DNA of 18,881 nucleotides, taken from the NCBI GenBank assembly GCA_009774765.1, contig VSOK01000023.1, positions 1 through 18,881 of the forward strand, in the 5' to 3' direction. Source of the DNA: Bacteroidales bacterium (GTDB lineage: Bacteria; Bacteroidota; Bacteroidia; Bacteroidales; UBA932). The stretch's first letter is position 1, and each line of letters starts with the position of its first letter. This document shows positions 8,011-16,392 of the stretch, piece after piece. A program made the translations under genes and the position numbers. The notes beneath the pieces were generated by a model. It had not been told where the DNA came from. It ran no database searches and was given only the letters and a program-made list of their open reading frames with translations.

Positions 8011-9144
8011 ATGAAAACATCTGAAGTCTATTTCACCAACCTGAGGACAACTCCAGGCAACGATATGATGACCAAGCTGACACGGCTTGTCAGGAGAGCC
8101 GGAATTGAAAATATCGATTTCAAAGACAAGTTCACTGCCATCAAGATACATTTCGGAGAGCCGGGAAATCTTGCATATATACGTCCGAACTATGCAGCCG
8201 CCGTCGTCGACCTTATACGGGGACTGGGAGGAAAAGTATTTCTGACGGACAGCAATACCCTTTATTCAGGAGGAAGGTCAAATGCAGTTGACCATCTGCA
8301 CGCCGCCATGAACAACGGATTCAACCCAATTTCCGCACACGCCGACGTCATAATTGCCGACGGTCTCAAAGGAACGGACTACAGGACAGTACCTTGCGGT
8401 GGTGAATATTGTCCTTCACCAAAAATAGGATCGGCCATAGCTGATGCAGACATAATAATCTCAATGAACCATTTCAAGGGACACGAGCAGTCAGGATTCG
8501 GAGGCGCGCTGAAAAATCTCGGAATGGGCTCGGCCAGCGTGGGAGGAAAACTTGAGCTGCACTCGTCATCACAGCCGGTCATAGACCTTGACAAATGTAT
8601 CGGCTGCAGGGTCTGCGAGAAATATTGCAGGCACGACGCCGTGAAAGTCTCCGACAGGAAAGCCCATATCGACTATGGGAAATGCGTCGGATGCGGCCAG
8701 TGCGTAGCGGTGTGCCAGCACGATGGAGCCGTTGTGAAAGACTATGACACCTCGGAGACCCTGAACTATAAAATTGCGGAATACGCTCTCGCCGTAGTAA
8801 AGGACAAGCCGAATTTTCACATCAGCTTCATAATGAACGTATCACCGAACTGCGACTGCTGGAACCACAATGACGCCGCGATAGTCCCTGATCTCGGAAT
8901 TGCGGCCTCTTTTGACCCTGTGGCACTTGACTGTGCCTGCGCAGACCTGGTTAAAGCGGCACCGGCACTTTCAGGCAATGTGATTTCCGACAAGGACGCG
9001 GAGTGCGAGGGGCACTGTCACCACCACAAGGGAGAGGACAAGTTCCATATAGTACATCCGGATACCAAATGGGAAGCAGGTGTGGAGCACGGTGAAAAAA
9101 TAGGTCTTGGAAACAGACAGTACGAACTTATAACAGTAAAATAA
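8011..9144 (+). CDS. DUF362 protein with two 4Fe-4S clusters
   Basis: A 377-aa cytoplasmic protein with no signal peptide. An N-terminal DUF362 part (about 1-185) is followed by a bacterial ferredoxin-type insert with two Cx2Cx2Cx3C sets: Cys196/199/202/206 and Cys225/228/231/235. These are enough for two 4Fe-4S clusters. DUF362 then resumes with CDCWNHN (281-287), VPDLGI and DPVALD (302-307). The residue after the last Cys of each set is R or Q rather than the usual Pro. The C-terminus adds a Cys/His-rich ECEGHCHHHK (331-340) that could bind another metal. The family is widespread and its function is not established; an electron-transfer role is inferred. Its stop codon abuts the ATG of the PASTA gene with no spacer. 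Confidence 0.9.
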   Translation: MKTSEVYFTNLRTTPGNDMMTKLTRLVRRAGIENIDFKDKFTAIKIHFGEPGNLAYIRPNYAAAVVDLIRGLGGKVFLTDSNTLYSGGRSNAVDHLHAAMNNGFNPISAHADVIIADGLKGTDYRTVPCGGEYCPSPKIGSAIADADIIISMNHFKGHEQSGFGGALKNLGMGSASVGGKLELHSSSQPVIDLDKCIGCRVCEKYCRHDAVKVSDRKAHIDYGKCVGCGQCVAVCQHDGAVVKDYDTSETLNYKIAEYALAVVKDKPNFHISFIMNVSPNCDCWNHNDAAIVPDLGIAASFDPVALDCACADLVKAAPALSGNVISDKDAECEGHCHHHKGEDKFHIVHPDTKWEAGVEHGEKIGLGNRQYELITVK

Positions 9145-9942
9145 ATGAGCATAAAAGGCTTTTTCAACAATTGGATAACAAAAAATATAATCTGGGCAGT
9201 CATCCTGATACTTGTTCTGGTATTTGCAGCGCATTTCCTGCTTAAAATCGTGACAAGGCACAACAAGGAGATAACAGTCCCGGATTTTACGAACATGACC
9301 TTGAGCGAGGCCCAGACGCTGGCAACGAAATACGGAATGAGAGTCCAGGTCACCGATTCCGTATATGTCAAAAGGATGGCGAGGGGAAGCATATACAGGC
9401 ACAATCCGGCAGCGGGAGACCGTGTCAAGAAAGGAAGGCGCATTATGCTTACGATCAATGCAGTGACGTCCAAAAACGTCACAATGCCGAACCTTGTCGG
9501 CTACTCGATGAGACAGGCAAAGGCAGAACTGCTTTCACGCGGGCTGCATCTTGGCAAGCTGATATATGTAAACGATATCGCCACCAACAATGTCATCAGC
9601 CAACTGTACAGAAACGCGGAGATAGAGCCGGGTGTCAAAATAGAAAGCGAATCCTATGTTGACCTTGTCGTAGGTCTGAACCCTAATGACAACAGCACAT
9701 ACGTCCCATACGTCACAGGATCAAGATATATGAATGCAATAGACGCGGTGCACGACCATTCGCTCAACATAGGCAGGCTCAACTTCGACAAGACCGTAAA
9801 GGATTATTCAGACTCGCTCAATGCAGTCGTGTACAGGCAGAGTCCGGAAGCATCCGAAACCCCTTGCAATATGGGAGCCGAGGTCACATTGTACCTTACT
9901 CTTGACAAGAACAAAGTTCCGGCAAGACAGGAAAAGGAATAA
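9145..9942 (+). CDS. Membrane-anchored PASTA-domain protein without a kinase domain
   Basis: A 265-aa protein with a short cytoplasmic N-terminus and one transmembrane helix (about 15-35). Three PASTA repeats follow at about 43-106, 112-177 and 186-253. Each starts with a V/M-P motif (VPDFTNMT, MPNLVGYS, VPYVTG) and ends in an aliphatic strand. PASTA domains in Ser/Thr kinases and penicillin-binding proteins bind muropeptides or beta-lactams, but here there is no catalytic domain. The repeats therefore probably sit in the periplasm as an anchored sensor or scaffold; this is inference. ATG follows the DUF362 stop directly, and rluD starts 21 bp later. From memory this PASTA-RluD pairing recurs in Bacteroidota. 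Confidence 0.9.
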   Translation: MSIKGFFNNWITKNIIWAVILILVLVFAAHFLLKIVTRHNKEITVPDFTNMTLSEAQTLATKYGMRVQVTDSVYVKRMARGSIYRHNPAAGDRVKKGRRIMLTINAVTSKNVTMPNLVGYSMRQAKAELLSRGLHLGKLIYVNDIATNNVISQLYRNAEIEPGVKIESESYVDLVVGLNPNDNSTYVPYVTGSRYMNAIDAVHDHSLNIGRLNFDKTVKDYSDSLNAVVYRQSPEASETPCNMGAEVTLYLTLDKNKVPARQEKE

Positions 9943-9963
9943 ATAATATACAAAATAACATAT

Positions 9964-11070
9964 ATGCCCACACAGGACAGATATTTTGATTTTGAAGACG
10001 ATCCTATTGACAACTTCGATTCTGCAGAGGCCGGAGATGAAGTCGCATACGAGGATGAAGGGCAGGAAATGTTCGAGCATTTCCGTTTTGACATAGACAA
10101 AGGACAAAGTCCGATGCGCGTGGACAAATATCTGGCCACCCATATGGAATATACATCGCGCCACCGTATACAGCTTGCCATCAAGCAGGAATATGTACGC
10201 GTAAATGACAAGGTCGCCAAAGCCAATGTGATAGTAAGGCCTGGAGACGTGGTGACATTCGTGATGCCGTACCAGCGCAGGGGACTTGAAATCCTGCCGG
10301 AGAACATTCCTCTTGACATAGTCTATGAAGATGCTGATCTGCTTGTGCTGAACAAACCTGCCGGACTGGTCGTACATCCTGGCCACGGACATTTCTCCGG
10401 AACCCTTGTCAATGCTCTCGCATATCATCTCGGAATAAGTCAGGGCCCTGATGCCCAGGATGAAAGAATGGGCGTACTTGTACACAGGATAGACAAGGAC
10501 ACCTCAGGGCTTCTTGTCGTGGCAAAGAACGAGGAATCACAGCTTATGCTTGCAAAACAGTTCTTTGTGCACTCGATAGAGCGAAGATATGTAGCGATAG
10601 TATGGGGCAACATAAAAGAGGACGAAGGTACCATTGAAGGCAATATAGGACGTGACCCGTCCGACAGGATGCGGTTCAGGGTATTTCCAGAAGGGGATCA
10701 CGGCAAACGTGCTGTCACACATTACAGAGTGCTTGAAAGGTTCGGCTATGTGACAGTCGTAGAATGCAAGCTGGAAACAGGGCGTACCCATCAGATAAGG
10801 GTACACTTCAATTACATAGGACATCCGCTTTTCAACGATGCGAGATACGACGGTGCGGAAATCCGCAAAGGGACTATCTACGCCAAATACCGTCATTTCA
10901 TTGAAAACTGCTTCAAGCTGCTGCCTCGCCAGGCACTCCACGCCAAGACGCTCGGATTCATCCACCCGTCAACCCGTGAATATATGCAGTTCGACTCCCC
11001 TGTCCCTGACGACATGCAGGCACTCATAGAGAAATGGCGCAAATACGCCTCCAATATGATTGAGGAGTAA
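9964..11070 (+). CDS. rluD: RluD-type 23S rRNA pseudouridine synthase
   Basis: Converts uridines to pseudouridine in helix 69 of 23S rRNA if it acts like E. coli RluD. It is 368 aa. Residues 1-45 are a strongly acidic extension rich in D and E, not part of the catalytic fold. An S4 RNA-binding domain follows (about 50-105, with MRVDKYLATH and the VNDKVAKAN turn), then the synthase domain. Its catalytic motif is HRIDKDTSGLLV at 174-185, with Asp177 as the nucleophile. GRTHQIRVHF near 276-285 is the usual uracil-pocket motif. It is last in the operon, ending 10 bp before a strong terminator. RluA/RluC paralogues are less likely given the S4 domain and motif layout, but exact rRNA targets cannot be told from sequence. 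Confidence 0.9.
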   Translation: MPTQDRYFDFEDDPIDNFDSAEAGDEVAYEDEGQEMFEHFRFDIDKGQSPMRVDKYLATHMEYTSRHRIQLAIKQEYVRVNDKVAKANVIVRPGDVVTFVMPYQRRGLEILPENIPLDIVYEDADLLVLNKPAGLVVHPGHGHFSGTLVNALAYHLGISQGPDAQDERMGVLVHRIDKDTSGLLVVAKNEESQLMLAKQFFVHSIERRYVAIVWGNIKEDEGTIEGNIGRDPSDRMRFRVFPEGDHGKRAVTHYRVLERFGYVTVVECKLETGRTHQIRVHFNYIGHPLFNDARYDGAEIRKGTIYAKYRHFIENCFKLLPRQALHAKTLGFIHPSTREYMQFDSPVPDDMQALIEKWRKYASNMIEE

Positions 11071-11080
11071 ATCATCGGCA

Positions 11081-11118
11081 TACAAAAATCCCGGGCTTTA
11101 AGACCCGGGATTTTTGTA
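11081..11118. terminator. Bidirectional intrinsic terminator between rluD and the barrel protein gene
   Basis: Exact 15-nt arms TACAAAAATCCCGGG and CCCGGGATTTTTGTA surround an 8-nt loop. A CCCGGG stem is flanked by A5 on one side and T5 on the other, so it works for both converging units. It starts 10 bp after the rluD stop and directly abuts the stop codon of the barrel gene. Confidence 0.95.
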
Positions 11119-14100
11119 TTATGATCTTCTTGGAGGAGGTCCCATCGGGCCGCCAGGATGGCCGCCGCGTCTCTGTCCGTTGCCGTTGAAATTTCCGAAA
11201 CGGTATGTAAGCGACAGGATCACATAGCGTCCAAGAGTATTGTTGCGTGTCTCCTGGTGATAGTTGGACTCATCCGTAACGCTGAGGTTTTTCGCCTGGT
11301 TCAGAATATCATACGCCTTTGCCGCCAAAGTAAACTTGTTCTTGAACAGAAGTTTTGATATCTCGGCATTGAGAATGACTTCATCCTTCTGCGGAGTAGT
11401 ATATCCGTTGTACCAGTTGTAGTCAGCATTGGCTATAAGATTGACTCCCCCTGGAACAGTCCAGTTCATCGAGAAGTCCACCTGATTGCTCCAGGTCGGG
11501 TTCTGGTTGTAGGAAGCCACAGTGTACCACGATTTTGACATCCTTGTGCGTCCCCCGAGATTGAGTTCTACAAAATCATTGCGGAAAGTGACACGAAGCC
11601 TCTGGTTGAAGTTAAGGGATTGAGTCTTGGAATCAGTAAAATAATCCGACATATCCAGTTTTGCCGAACCAGCGGCCGAATGTTCGAAAAAGTCCTTGTG
11701 GAACTGGTCATAGTTCATCACACCGGTCTCGGAATCATAATACTTCTCATTGAACTCGTCCCCCATTCCTGATCTGCCCACATACGAAGTCGATTCTGAA
11801 TATCTGAAATATGTCATTGAAGACACAGAAAACTTTGACTTGGCTATCGGGCTGTTCACCATTATCCTCAAATCGGCATTCCCCGATCCCGGTCCATTGA
11901 GCGGAAGGGAATACTGTGCGCCGTTCCCGTCATACCAGAGCGCATTGGTAATGCCGTCCTGGACAAGTCCTCCGCCGAAATGACCATATACCGATGTAAA
12001 TGTCTTCTTGTTGGTATATCCGAACATTCCCCTGAGGTTGTGAGTAAAATAAGGTGTCAGATAGGGGTTACCGAATGACACGTTCAAAGGGTCCGAATTG
12101 TCAGGCACCGGCATAAGCTGTGAAGTCGAAGGCTGTGAAGAACGTCCGTAATAGAAGAACCTTATATTGGTATTCTCACCTATTTCATAGTTCAACGATG
12201 CCTGCGGCGACCAGTTGACCACTTTGCTGTCATACTTTTCACCATTTGTCAGGTTATTGGTAATCGTAGGATTTACAGCCGCTCCGAGCTGGGCCCTGAA
12301 CTTTTCCTTCTGGTACATGAAGTTGAGACCTGCAGAATGGTTCTGGTAATTGTTTGTGATATTGTTTGAATAATCCTTATTGTAGGTCTCCCCTTCTGAA
12401 TTATAGATCAGATGTCCGCCGCCATCCACAAGGGTATTCTCCCCGAAACTGTCGTATGTGTCCTTTGATGAGCGGCTCCTGTTCCAGCTGTATGAATAAT
12501 TGGCTTCCATATAGAAGTCGCTTCCGAGAGGTTCAGTATAGACGACACGTCCTGACAGCGAAGTACCGTCCGTATTGCTGGATATACGCTGGTTGACGAT
12601 CTCGTCACCTACCCTGTCCCCGTCGTTGTCGGTATATGACTGGTTGAGCCCGTCAAGGGTATTATTGCTGAAGTTATATCTGAAATGGGCTGAAATTGTC
12701 CTTCCGGGTTTGCCAAGCCTCTGGCGGAAGAGCAGGAATCCGCTTGCCGTCCAGTTCTTGTTGGCTCCGGTATTTTCGCTGAAACCATTGTTGGTGAGTG
12801 CGGAATCACCTCCGTCACCCGGATTTTTCAATGTGTTGAAATCAGAATACTCACGATAGTTTCCGCTTCCGAAATTGAACTGAGGCTCGAAGAGTATGGA
12901 TGTATTCTCACTGAACTTATGGTCAAGGCGGATTCCGAAACGGTGTCCCTGTGAATTCGTTATATTATATCCGTTGTTGTCATATATGAGGCTGCTGCCG
13001 TCATCCATATATGTCGTCTTTGAACTCTCTTCAGTGACATATCTGTTGGAGCCATTGTACAGGTAGTTTCCTGCAAGGTCCATATCACCGTCCAGAAGAG
13101 TATATGCACCGTTCATACCTCCCATCCAGGATGTAGTGATACCGTTGTTGCTTCCCCATCCTCCTGAGCCGCGGCCCATTCCTCTGCCTGCTCCGCGCAT
13201 ATTCTGCATCATATTGCCGGCCATATCATTGAATCCCCTGTTGTTGGTATTGTTGCCGTTGAGGATTACGCTGAGCTGGCTTTTGGTAGTAAAACGCCCG
13301 ACCATGGCAGCCCCCTGATATCTCCATCCGTCATCCGTCCATTTGTTGCCGTCAGTATAAAATCCTTTCTCAGGGACATCGTGTCCACCGCCTCCCATAA
13401 CATTTCCGAACCATCCGTTCATCATACCAGGACGTATGGACAAATCAATTATAGTCTCCTCTTCACCGTCATCAATACCTGTAAACTGTGCCTGGTCCGA
13501 TTTCTTCTCCACGACCTTCACCTTCTCCACTATCTTGGCAGGAATGTTTTTCGTAGCGAGCTGCGGATCGTCAAGAAAGAAAGTCTTTCCGTCAATGGTT
13601 ATCTTCTTGATAGTCTCACCATTGGCCGTGATGGAGCCGTCTGCGGCCACTTCCACTCCAGGAAGTTTCTTCAACAGCTCAACCAGCATATCATTGTCCG
13701 ATGTCTTGAAAGACGAGGCATTATATTCTATAGTATCCTTCTTGACTATGATCGGATTTCCTACGGCAGAAACACTTGCCGCATCAAGAGTCTGGACATC
13801 CTCCTCCATCTTCACCGTACCCAGATCAATTGGTTTGCGGTCTAAAACCTTGACTTCAGCCTCGTATGTCTTGTATCCCATAATCTCGGCCTTAAGTTTG
13901 AACGTGCCTTTCTTTACTCCTGTCAGCTCGGCTTTTCCTTCCGAATTGCTGAGGATGTATTTATAGGCTTTGTCTGCGCCGGACTCAGTCAAGGAAACTG
14001 TTACAAACCCTACAGGTTCTCCGGTCTTTGAATCAGTAAGAGTGACTGAAACTTTCGCGCCCCCAGTCTGAGAGTATACGGGGACTGCTGCTGTAATAGC

Positions 14101-14151
14101 TGACAGAGCCAGCAGGACATTCGTCAGGAACAAGAAAAATCTGTTTCTCAT
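11119..14151 (-). CDS. Outer-membrane beta-barrel protein (OMP_b-brl_3 type) with carboxypeptidase-regulatory-like domain
   Basis: A 1010-aa outer-membrane protein. It has a signal peptide (residues 1-28, ending VYSQ) and a carboxypeptidase-regulatory-like beta-sandwich (about 32-116). A plug-like region (about 120-240, containing ITIDGKTFFLDDP) precedes a large barrel (about 240-990) made of alternating aromatic strands and N/G/S/Y-rich loops. A loop at about 310-345 is rich in Met, Gly and Arg. After the last barrel strand (SLTYRFGNF) there is a Gly/Pro/Arg-rich tail of about 20 residues. I see no TonB box, so it is related to TonB-dependent receptors but not proven to be one; the substrate is unknown. 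I chose ATG at 14151 over an upstream TTG at 14157. It ends at the shared terminator. Confidence 0.85.
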   Translation of the reverse strand: MRNRFFLFLTNVLLALSAITAAVPVYSQTGGAKVSVTLTDSKTGEPVGFVTVSLTESGADKAYKYILSNSEGKAELTGVKKGTFKLKAEIMGYKTYEAEVKVLDRKPIDLGTVKMEEDVQTLDAASVSAVGNPIIVKKDTIEYNASSFKTSDNDMLVELLKKLPGVEVAADGSITANGETIKKITIDGKTFFLDDPQLATKNIPAKIVEKVKVVEKKSDQAQFTGIDDGEEETIIDLSIRPGMMNGWFGNVMGGGGHDVPEKGFYTDGNKWTDDGWRYQGAAMVGRFTTKSQLSVILNGNNTNNRGFNDMAGNMMQNMRGAGRGMGRGSGGWGSNNGITTSWMGGMNGAYTLLDGDMDLAGNYLYNGSNRYVTEESSKTTYMDDGSSLIYDNNGYNITNSQGHRFGIRLDHKFSENTSILFEPQFNFGSGNYREYSDFNTLKNPGDGGDSALTNNGFSENTGANKNWTASGFLLFRQRLGKPGRTISAHFRYNFSNNTLDGLNQSYTDNDGDRVGDEIVNQRISSNTDGTSLSGRVVYTEPLGSDFYMEANYSYSWNRSRSSKDTYDSFGENTLVDGGGHLIYNSEGETYNKDYSNNITNNYQNHSAGLNFMYQKEKFRAQLGAAVNPTITNNLTNGEKYDSKVVNWSPQASLNYEIGENTNIRFFYYGRSSQPSTSQLMPVPDNSDPLNVSFGNPYLTPYFTHNLRGMFGYTNKKTFTSVYGHFGGGLVQDGITNALWYDGNGAQYSLPLNGPGSGNADLRIMVNSPIAKSKFSVSSMTYFRYSESTSYVGRSGMGDEFNEKYYDSETGVMNYDQFHKDFFEHSAAGSAKLDMSDYFTDSKTQSLNFNQRLRVTFRNDFVELNLGGRTRMSKSWYTVASYNQNPTWSNQVDFSMNWTVPGGVNLIANADYNWYNGYTTPQKDEVILNAEISKLLFKNKFTLAAKAYDILNQAKNLSVTDESNYHQETRNNTLGRYVILSLTYRFGNFNGNGQRRGGHPGGPMGPPPRRS

Positions 14152-14176
14152 TATCAATCGGTTTTAGCATACACAC

Positions 14177-14196
14177 AAAAATCTGCCGAAGCAGAT
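14177..14196 (-). terminator. Short hairpin with TTCG tetraloop and T-run after ruvC
   Basis: On the - strand the order is ATCTGC, TTCG, GCAGAT, then TTTTT. The six-base stem is closed by a C(TTCG)G tetraloop, which is very stable as RNA. It lies 53 bp after the ruvC stop and 26 bp before the barrel gene ATG. It would terminate read-through from ruvC, though the stem is short. Confidence 0.6.
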
Positions 14197-14204
14197 CAAA
14201 CATA
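14197..14204 (-). promoter_or_regulatory. TAnnTTTG -7 element for the barrel protein gene
   Basis: TATGTTTG on the - strand matches the -7 consensus and directly abuts the 5' arm of the hairpin at 14181-14196. Transcription would begin inside that hairpin. No clear TTTG lies 18-21 bp upstream, so confidence is moderate. Confidence 0.45.
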
Positions 14205-14248
14205 CGGAACTTTAGACACATTTGACAGCCGATGGTTTAACGGCCATA

Positions 14249-14803
14249 TCATTTTTTTATCCTGTCCGGATTGGCTTCAAGAAATTTCTTCCAGTCCGTA
14301 CTTCCTCCGGCACCGGCAAGAGGATTGGAAGACTGGTAGTGATGGCATAATGCAATCGCAAGGGCATCAGTGGCATCAAGATATCTCGGATCCAGTTCGA
14401 CCCCCAATGTCTTCTGGATCATCATGCTCACTTGCTCCTTTGATGCGGCTCCGTTGCCGCATATCGCGATCTTGGCCTTGCGGGGAGCATATTCCGACAC
14501 CGGAATTCCGCGCATCGTGGCAGCCGTTATGGCAGCTCCCTGTGCCCTGCCGAGCTTCAGTATTACCTGGGCATTTTTTCCGTAGAAAGGAGATTCCACA
14601 GCCATCTCATCAGGATTGACTTCATCAAGAATCTCTCCTATGCCTGCAAATATGTTTGCAAGTTTTTCAAAAGGGTCCTTTATTTTGCGCAGGTCAAATA
14701 TGCCCATATCCACATAATGAGGACCCTTTGAATCAATACGGATAATCCCGTAACCAAGAATATTGGTTCCGGGATCAATTCCTATTATGACTTTATTGCT
14801 CAT
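14249..14803 (-). CDS. ruvC: Crossover junction endodeoxyribonuclease RuvC
   Basis: Resolves Holliday junctions by paired symmetric cuts, acting with RuvAB during recombinational repair. It is 184 aa (E. coli 173). The RNase H-like fold shows all four acidic metal ligands: Asp10 in IGIDPGT, Glu70 in AVESPFYGKN, and Asp143 and Asp146 in YLDATDALA. These match E. coli Asp7, Glu66, Asp138 and Asp141 in context. The basic NAQVILKLGRAQG helix (77-89) and the lysine-bearing YAPRKAKIAICGNG stretch (105-118) are also present. ruvA and ruvB are not adjacent. It lies downstream of serS on the same strand with an 83-bp gap, and a hairpin terminator candidate follows it. Confidence 0.96.
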   Translation of the reverse strand: MSNKVIIGIDPGTNILGYGIIRIDSKGPHYVDMGIFDLRKIKDPFEKLANIFAGIGEILDEVNPDEMAVESPFYGKNAQVILKLGRAQGAAITAATMRGIPVSEYAPRKAKIAICGNGAASKEQVSMMIQKTLGVELDPRYLDATDALAIALCHHYQSSNPLAGAGGSTDWKKFLEANPDRIKK

Positions 14804-14823
14804 AAAATATAACAGGGATTGAC

Positions 14824-14862
14824 ATACATCCTGGCCTCATCCCTCCTGCCGGCCTGATGTAT
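14824..14862 (-). repeat. Imperfect inverted repeat between serS and ruvC
   Basis: Outer arms ATACATC (14824-14830) and GATGTAT (14856-14862) pair exactly, and GGCC on each side can pair inside them. No good T-run follows on the - strand. It may be a weak terminator or processing hairpin in a serS-ruvC transcript; low certainty. Confidence 0.35.
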
Positions 14863-14886
14863 ATTGTTATATCCGCAAAATATCAT

Positions 14887-16158
14887 TTAGTCTATTGTAT
14901 CAAATCCAGTGTAAGGACGCAATGCTTCCGGTATGATGATCTTGCCGTCTTTCTGGTTGTTCTCGAGGAGAGCCGCCACCACACGCGGAAGCGCAAGTGA
15001 AGAACCGTTGAGAGTATGGGCAAGCTGAGTCTTTCCGTCAGCATCCTTATATCTGAGCTTCAGGCGGTTGGCCTGATATGACTCAAAGTTTGACACTGAA
15101 CTGATTTCAAGCCAACGTCCCTGTGCCGCTGAATATACTTCAAAATCGTATGTGATTGCAGAAGTGAAACTCATATCACCTCCGCAGAGACGGAGAATCC
15201 TGTAAGGCAGGCCAAGGCTTTTTACAATACCTTCCACGTGGGCTATCATCTCGTCAAGGGCAGCGTATGAATTTTCCGGTTTCTCTATACGTACAATCTC
15301 CACTTTGTCAAACTGGTGAAGACGGTTGAGTCCGCGTACATCCTTTCCGTATGAACCTGCTTCACGGCGGAAACAAGGGGTATATGCAGTCATTTTGACA
15401 GGGAAATCATTGTTGCCGAGGATCACATCCCTATATATATTAGTAACAGGCACTTCAGCTGTAGGAACAAGATAGAAATTGTCCGCAGTGGCGTGATACA
15501 TCTGTCCCTCCTTGTCAGGAAGCTGGCCAGTACCGAATCCTGAAGCCTCGTTAACCATCACAGGAGGCTCGACTTCAAGATAGCCTGCCGTTGTATTGAT
15601 GTCAAGGAAATAATTGATGAGGGCTCTCTGGAGTCTTGCTCCCTTACCTTTATAGACAGGAAATCCAGCACCGGTAAGTTTTACTCCGAGGTCAAAATCT
15701 ATTATGTCAAATTTCTTGGCAAGTTCCCAGTGAGGCATGGCATCAGATCCGAGCTCGGGAATTTCATTGCCCATCTTCACAACAACATTGTCCTCCGCTC
15801 CCTTTCCTTCCGGAACTGCATCACAAGGGATATTAGGAAGAAGGACTATAAGGGAGTTCAGTTCATTGTTGTTGGTCTCTGACTTCTCTTCAATAGCCTT
15901 CGACTGCTCTTTCAATGCAGCGACTTCCGCCTTGACGGCTTCCGCCTCCTCTTTTTTACCTTCTTTCATCAGTCCGCCGATGAGAGCGGCCTTCTGTTTC
16001 TGCTGTGCAAGACAATTGTCAAGTTCGAGCTGCAGAGACCTTCTGCTGCAGTCAAGTTCATTGATTCTTGCAACAATTTCACTGGCGTCAAAATTTTTGA
16101 CTGCGAGTTTTTTTATGACAAACTCCGGATTTTCACGGAGCAATTTAAGTGTCAACAT
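14887..16158 (-). CDS. serS: Serine--tRNA ligase
   Basis: Class II aminoacyl-tRNA synthetase that charges tRNA-Ser (and tRNA-Sec where present), 423 aa. The N-terminal antiparallel coiled-coil arm (about 28-105) that grips the long variable arm of tRNA-Ser is clear from its K/E/A/L heptads. The catalytic core shows TAEVP at 233-237 and motif 2 starting FRREAGSYG at 263-271 with the arginines that bind ATP. Motif 3 is around 382-398 (TLNGSSLALPRVVAALL). Length and motifs are standard. The ATG at 16158 gives the canonical MLTLKLLRENPE start. It lies 83 bp upstream of ruvC on the same strand. Upstream is a 234-bp gap with a direct repeat. Confidence 0.98.
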   Translation of the reverse strand: MLTLKLLRENPEFVIKKLAVKNFDASEIVARINELDCSRRSLQLELDNCLAQQKQKAALIGGLMKEGKKEEAEAVKAEVAALKEQSKAIEEKSETNNNELNSLIVLLPNIPCDAVPEGKGAEDNVVVKMGNEIPELGSDAMPHWELAKKFDIIDFDLGVKLTGAGFPVYKGKGARLQRALINYFLDINTTAGYLEVEPPVMVNEASGFGTGQLPDKEGQMYHATADNFYLVPTAEVPVTNIYRDVILGNNDFPVKMTAYTPCFRREAGSYGKDVRGLNRLHQFDKVEIVRIEKPENSYAALDEMIAHVEGIVKSLGLPYRILRLCGGDMSFTSAITYDFEVYSAAQGRWLEISSVSNFESYQANRLKLRYKDADGKTQLAHTLNGSSLALPRVVAALLENNQKDGKIIIPEALRPYTGFDTID

Positions 16159-16183
16159 AATTATTATATTTTATACTTCGTAC

Positions 16184-16279
16184 ACAATCACTTCACCTCA
16201 TCATAATATGAACAGGTTCAGTTCTGAATTCGGCTTAATCGTTTATTTGGAATCCGTGATTCTACAATCACTTCGCCTC
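16184..16279. repeat. Pair of 16-bp direct repeats upstream of serS
   Basis: ACAATCACTTCRCCTC occurs at 16184-16199 and again at 16264-16279, 80 bp apart, with one difference. The second copy overlaps a perfect hairpin, GTGATT-CTAC-AATCAC (16256-16271). The rest of the 16200-16329 gap shows no gene. These could be regulatory sites for serS or chance. Confidence 0.45.
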
Positions 16280-16329
16280 GGCATAGTACAGATAATTTGT
16301 CTTCCGTATCCGGTCAAGCCGCGCTTTAT

Positions 16330-16366
16330 AAAAAAAGGACTGAAACTCACCCGGAGTAACAGTCCT
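16330..16366 (-). terminator. Intrinsic terminator of the rplU-rpmA operon
   Basis: On the - strand AGGACTG (16366-16360) pairs with CAGTCCT (16342-16336), and an inner ACTC/GAGT stem continues it across a symmetric AA/AA internal loop. A run of T follows (A-run at 16330-16336 on the + strand). It lies just after the rpmA stop. Confidence 0.85.
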
Positions 16367-16392
16367 CTATTCTTTTCGCAAATCCCCGAGTC

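Noticed and set aside
13381..13966. Long + strand open frames opposite the barrel gene
   Set aside because: They are antisense shadows of a clear coding sequence and carry no recognisable protein features.
16205..16290. Possible tRNA in the gap upstream of serS
   Set aside because: A GGTTCAGTTC stretch looked like a T-arm, but no acceptor, D-arm or anticodon arm could be paired around it.
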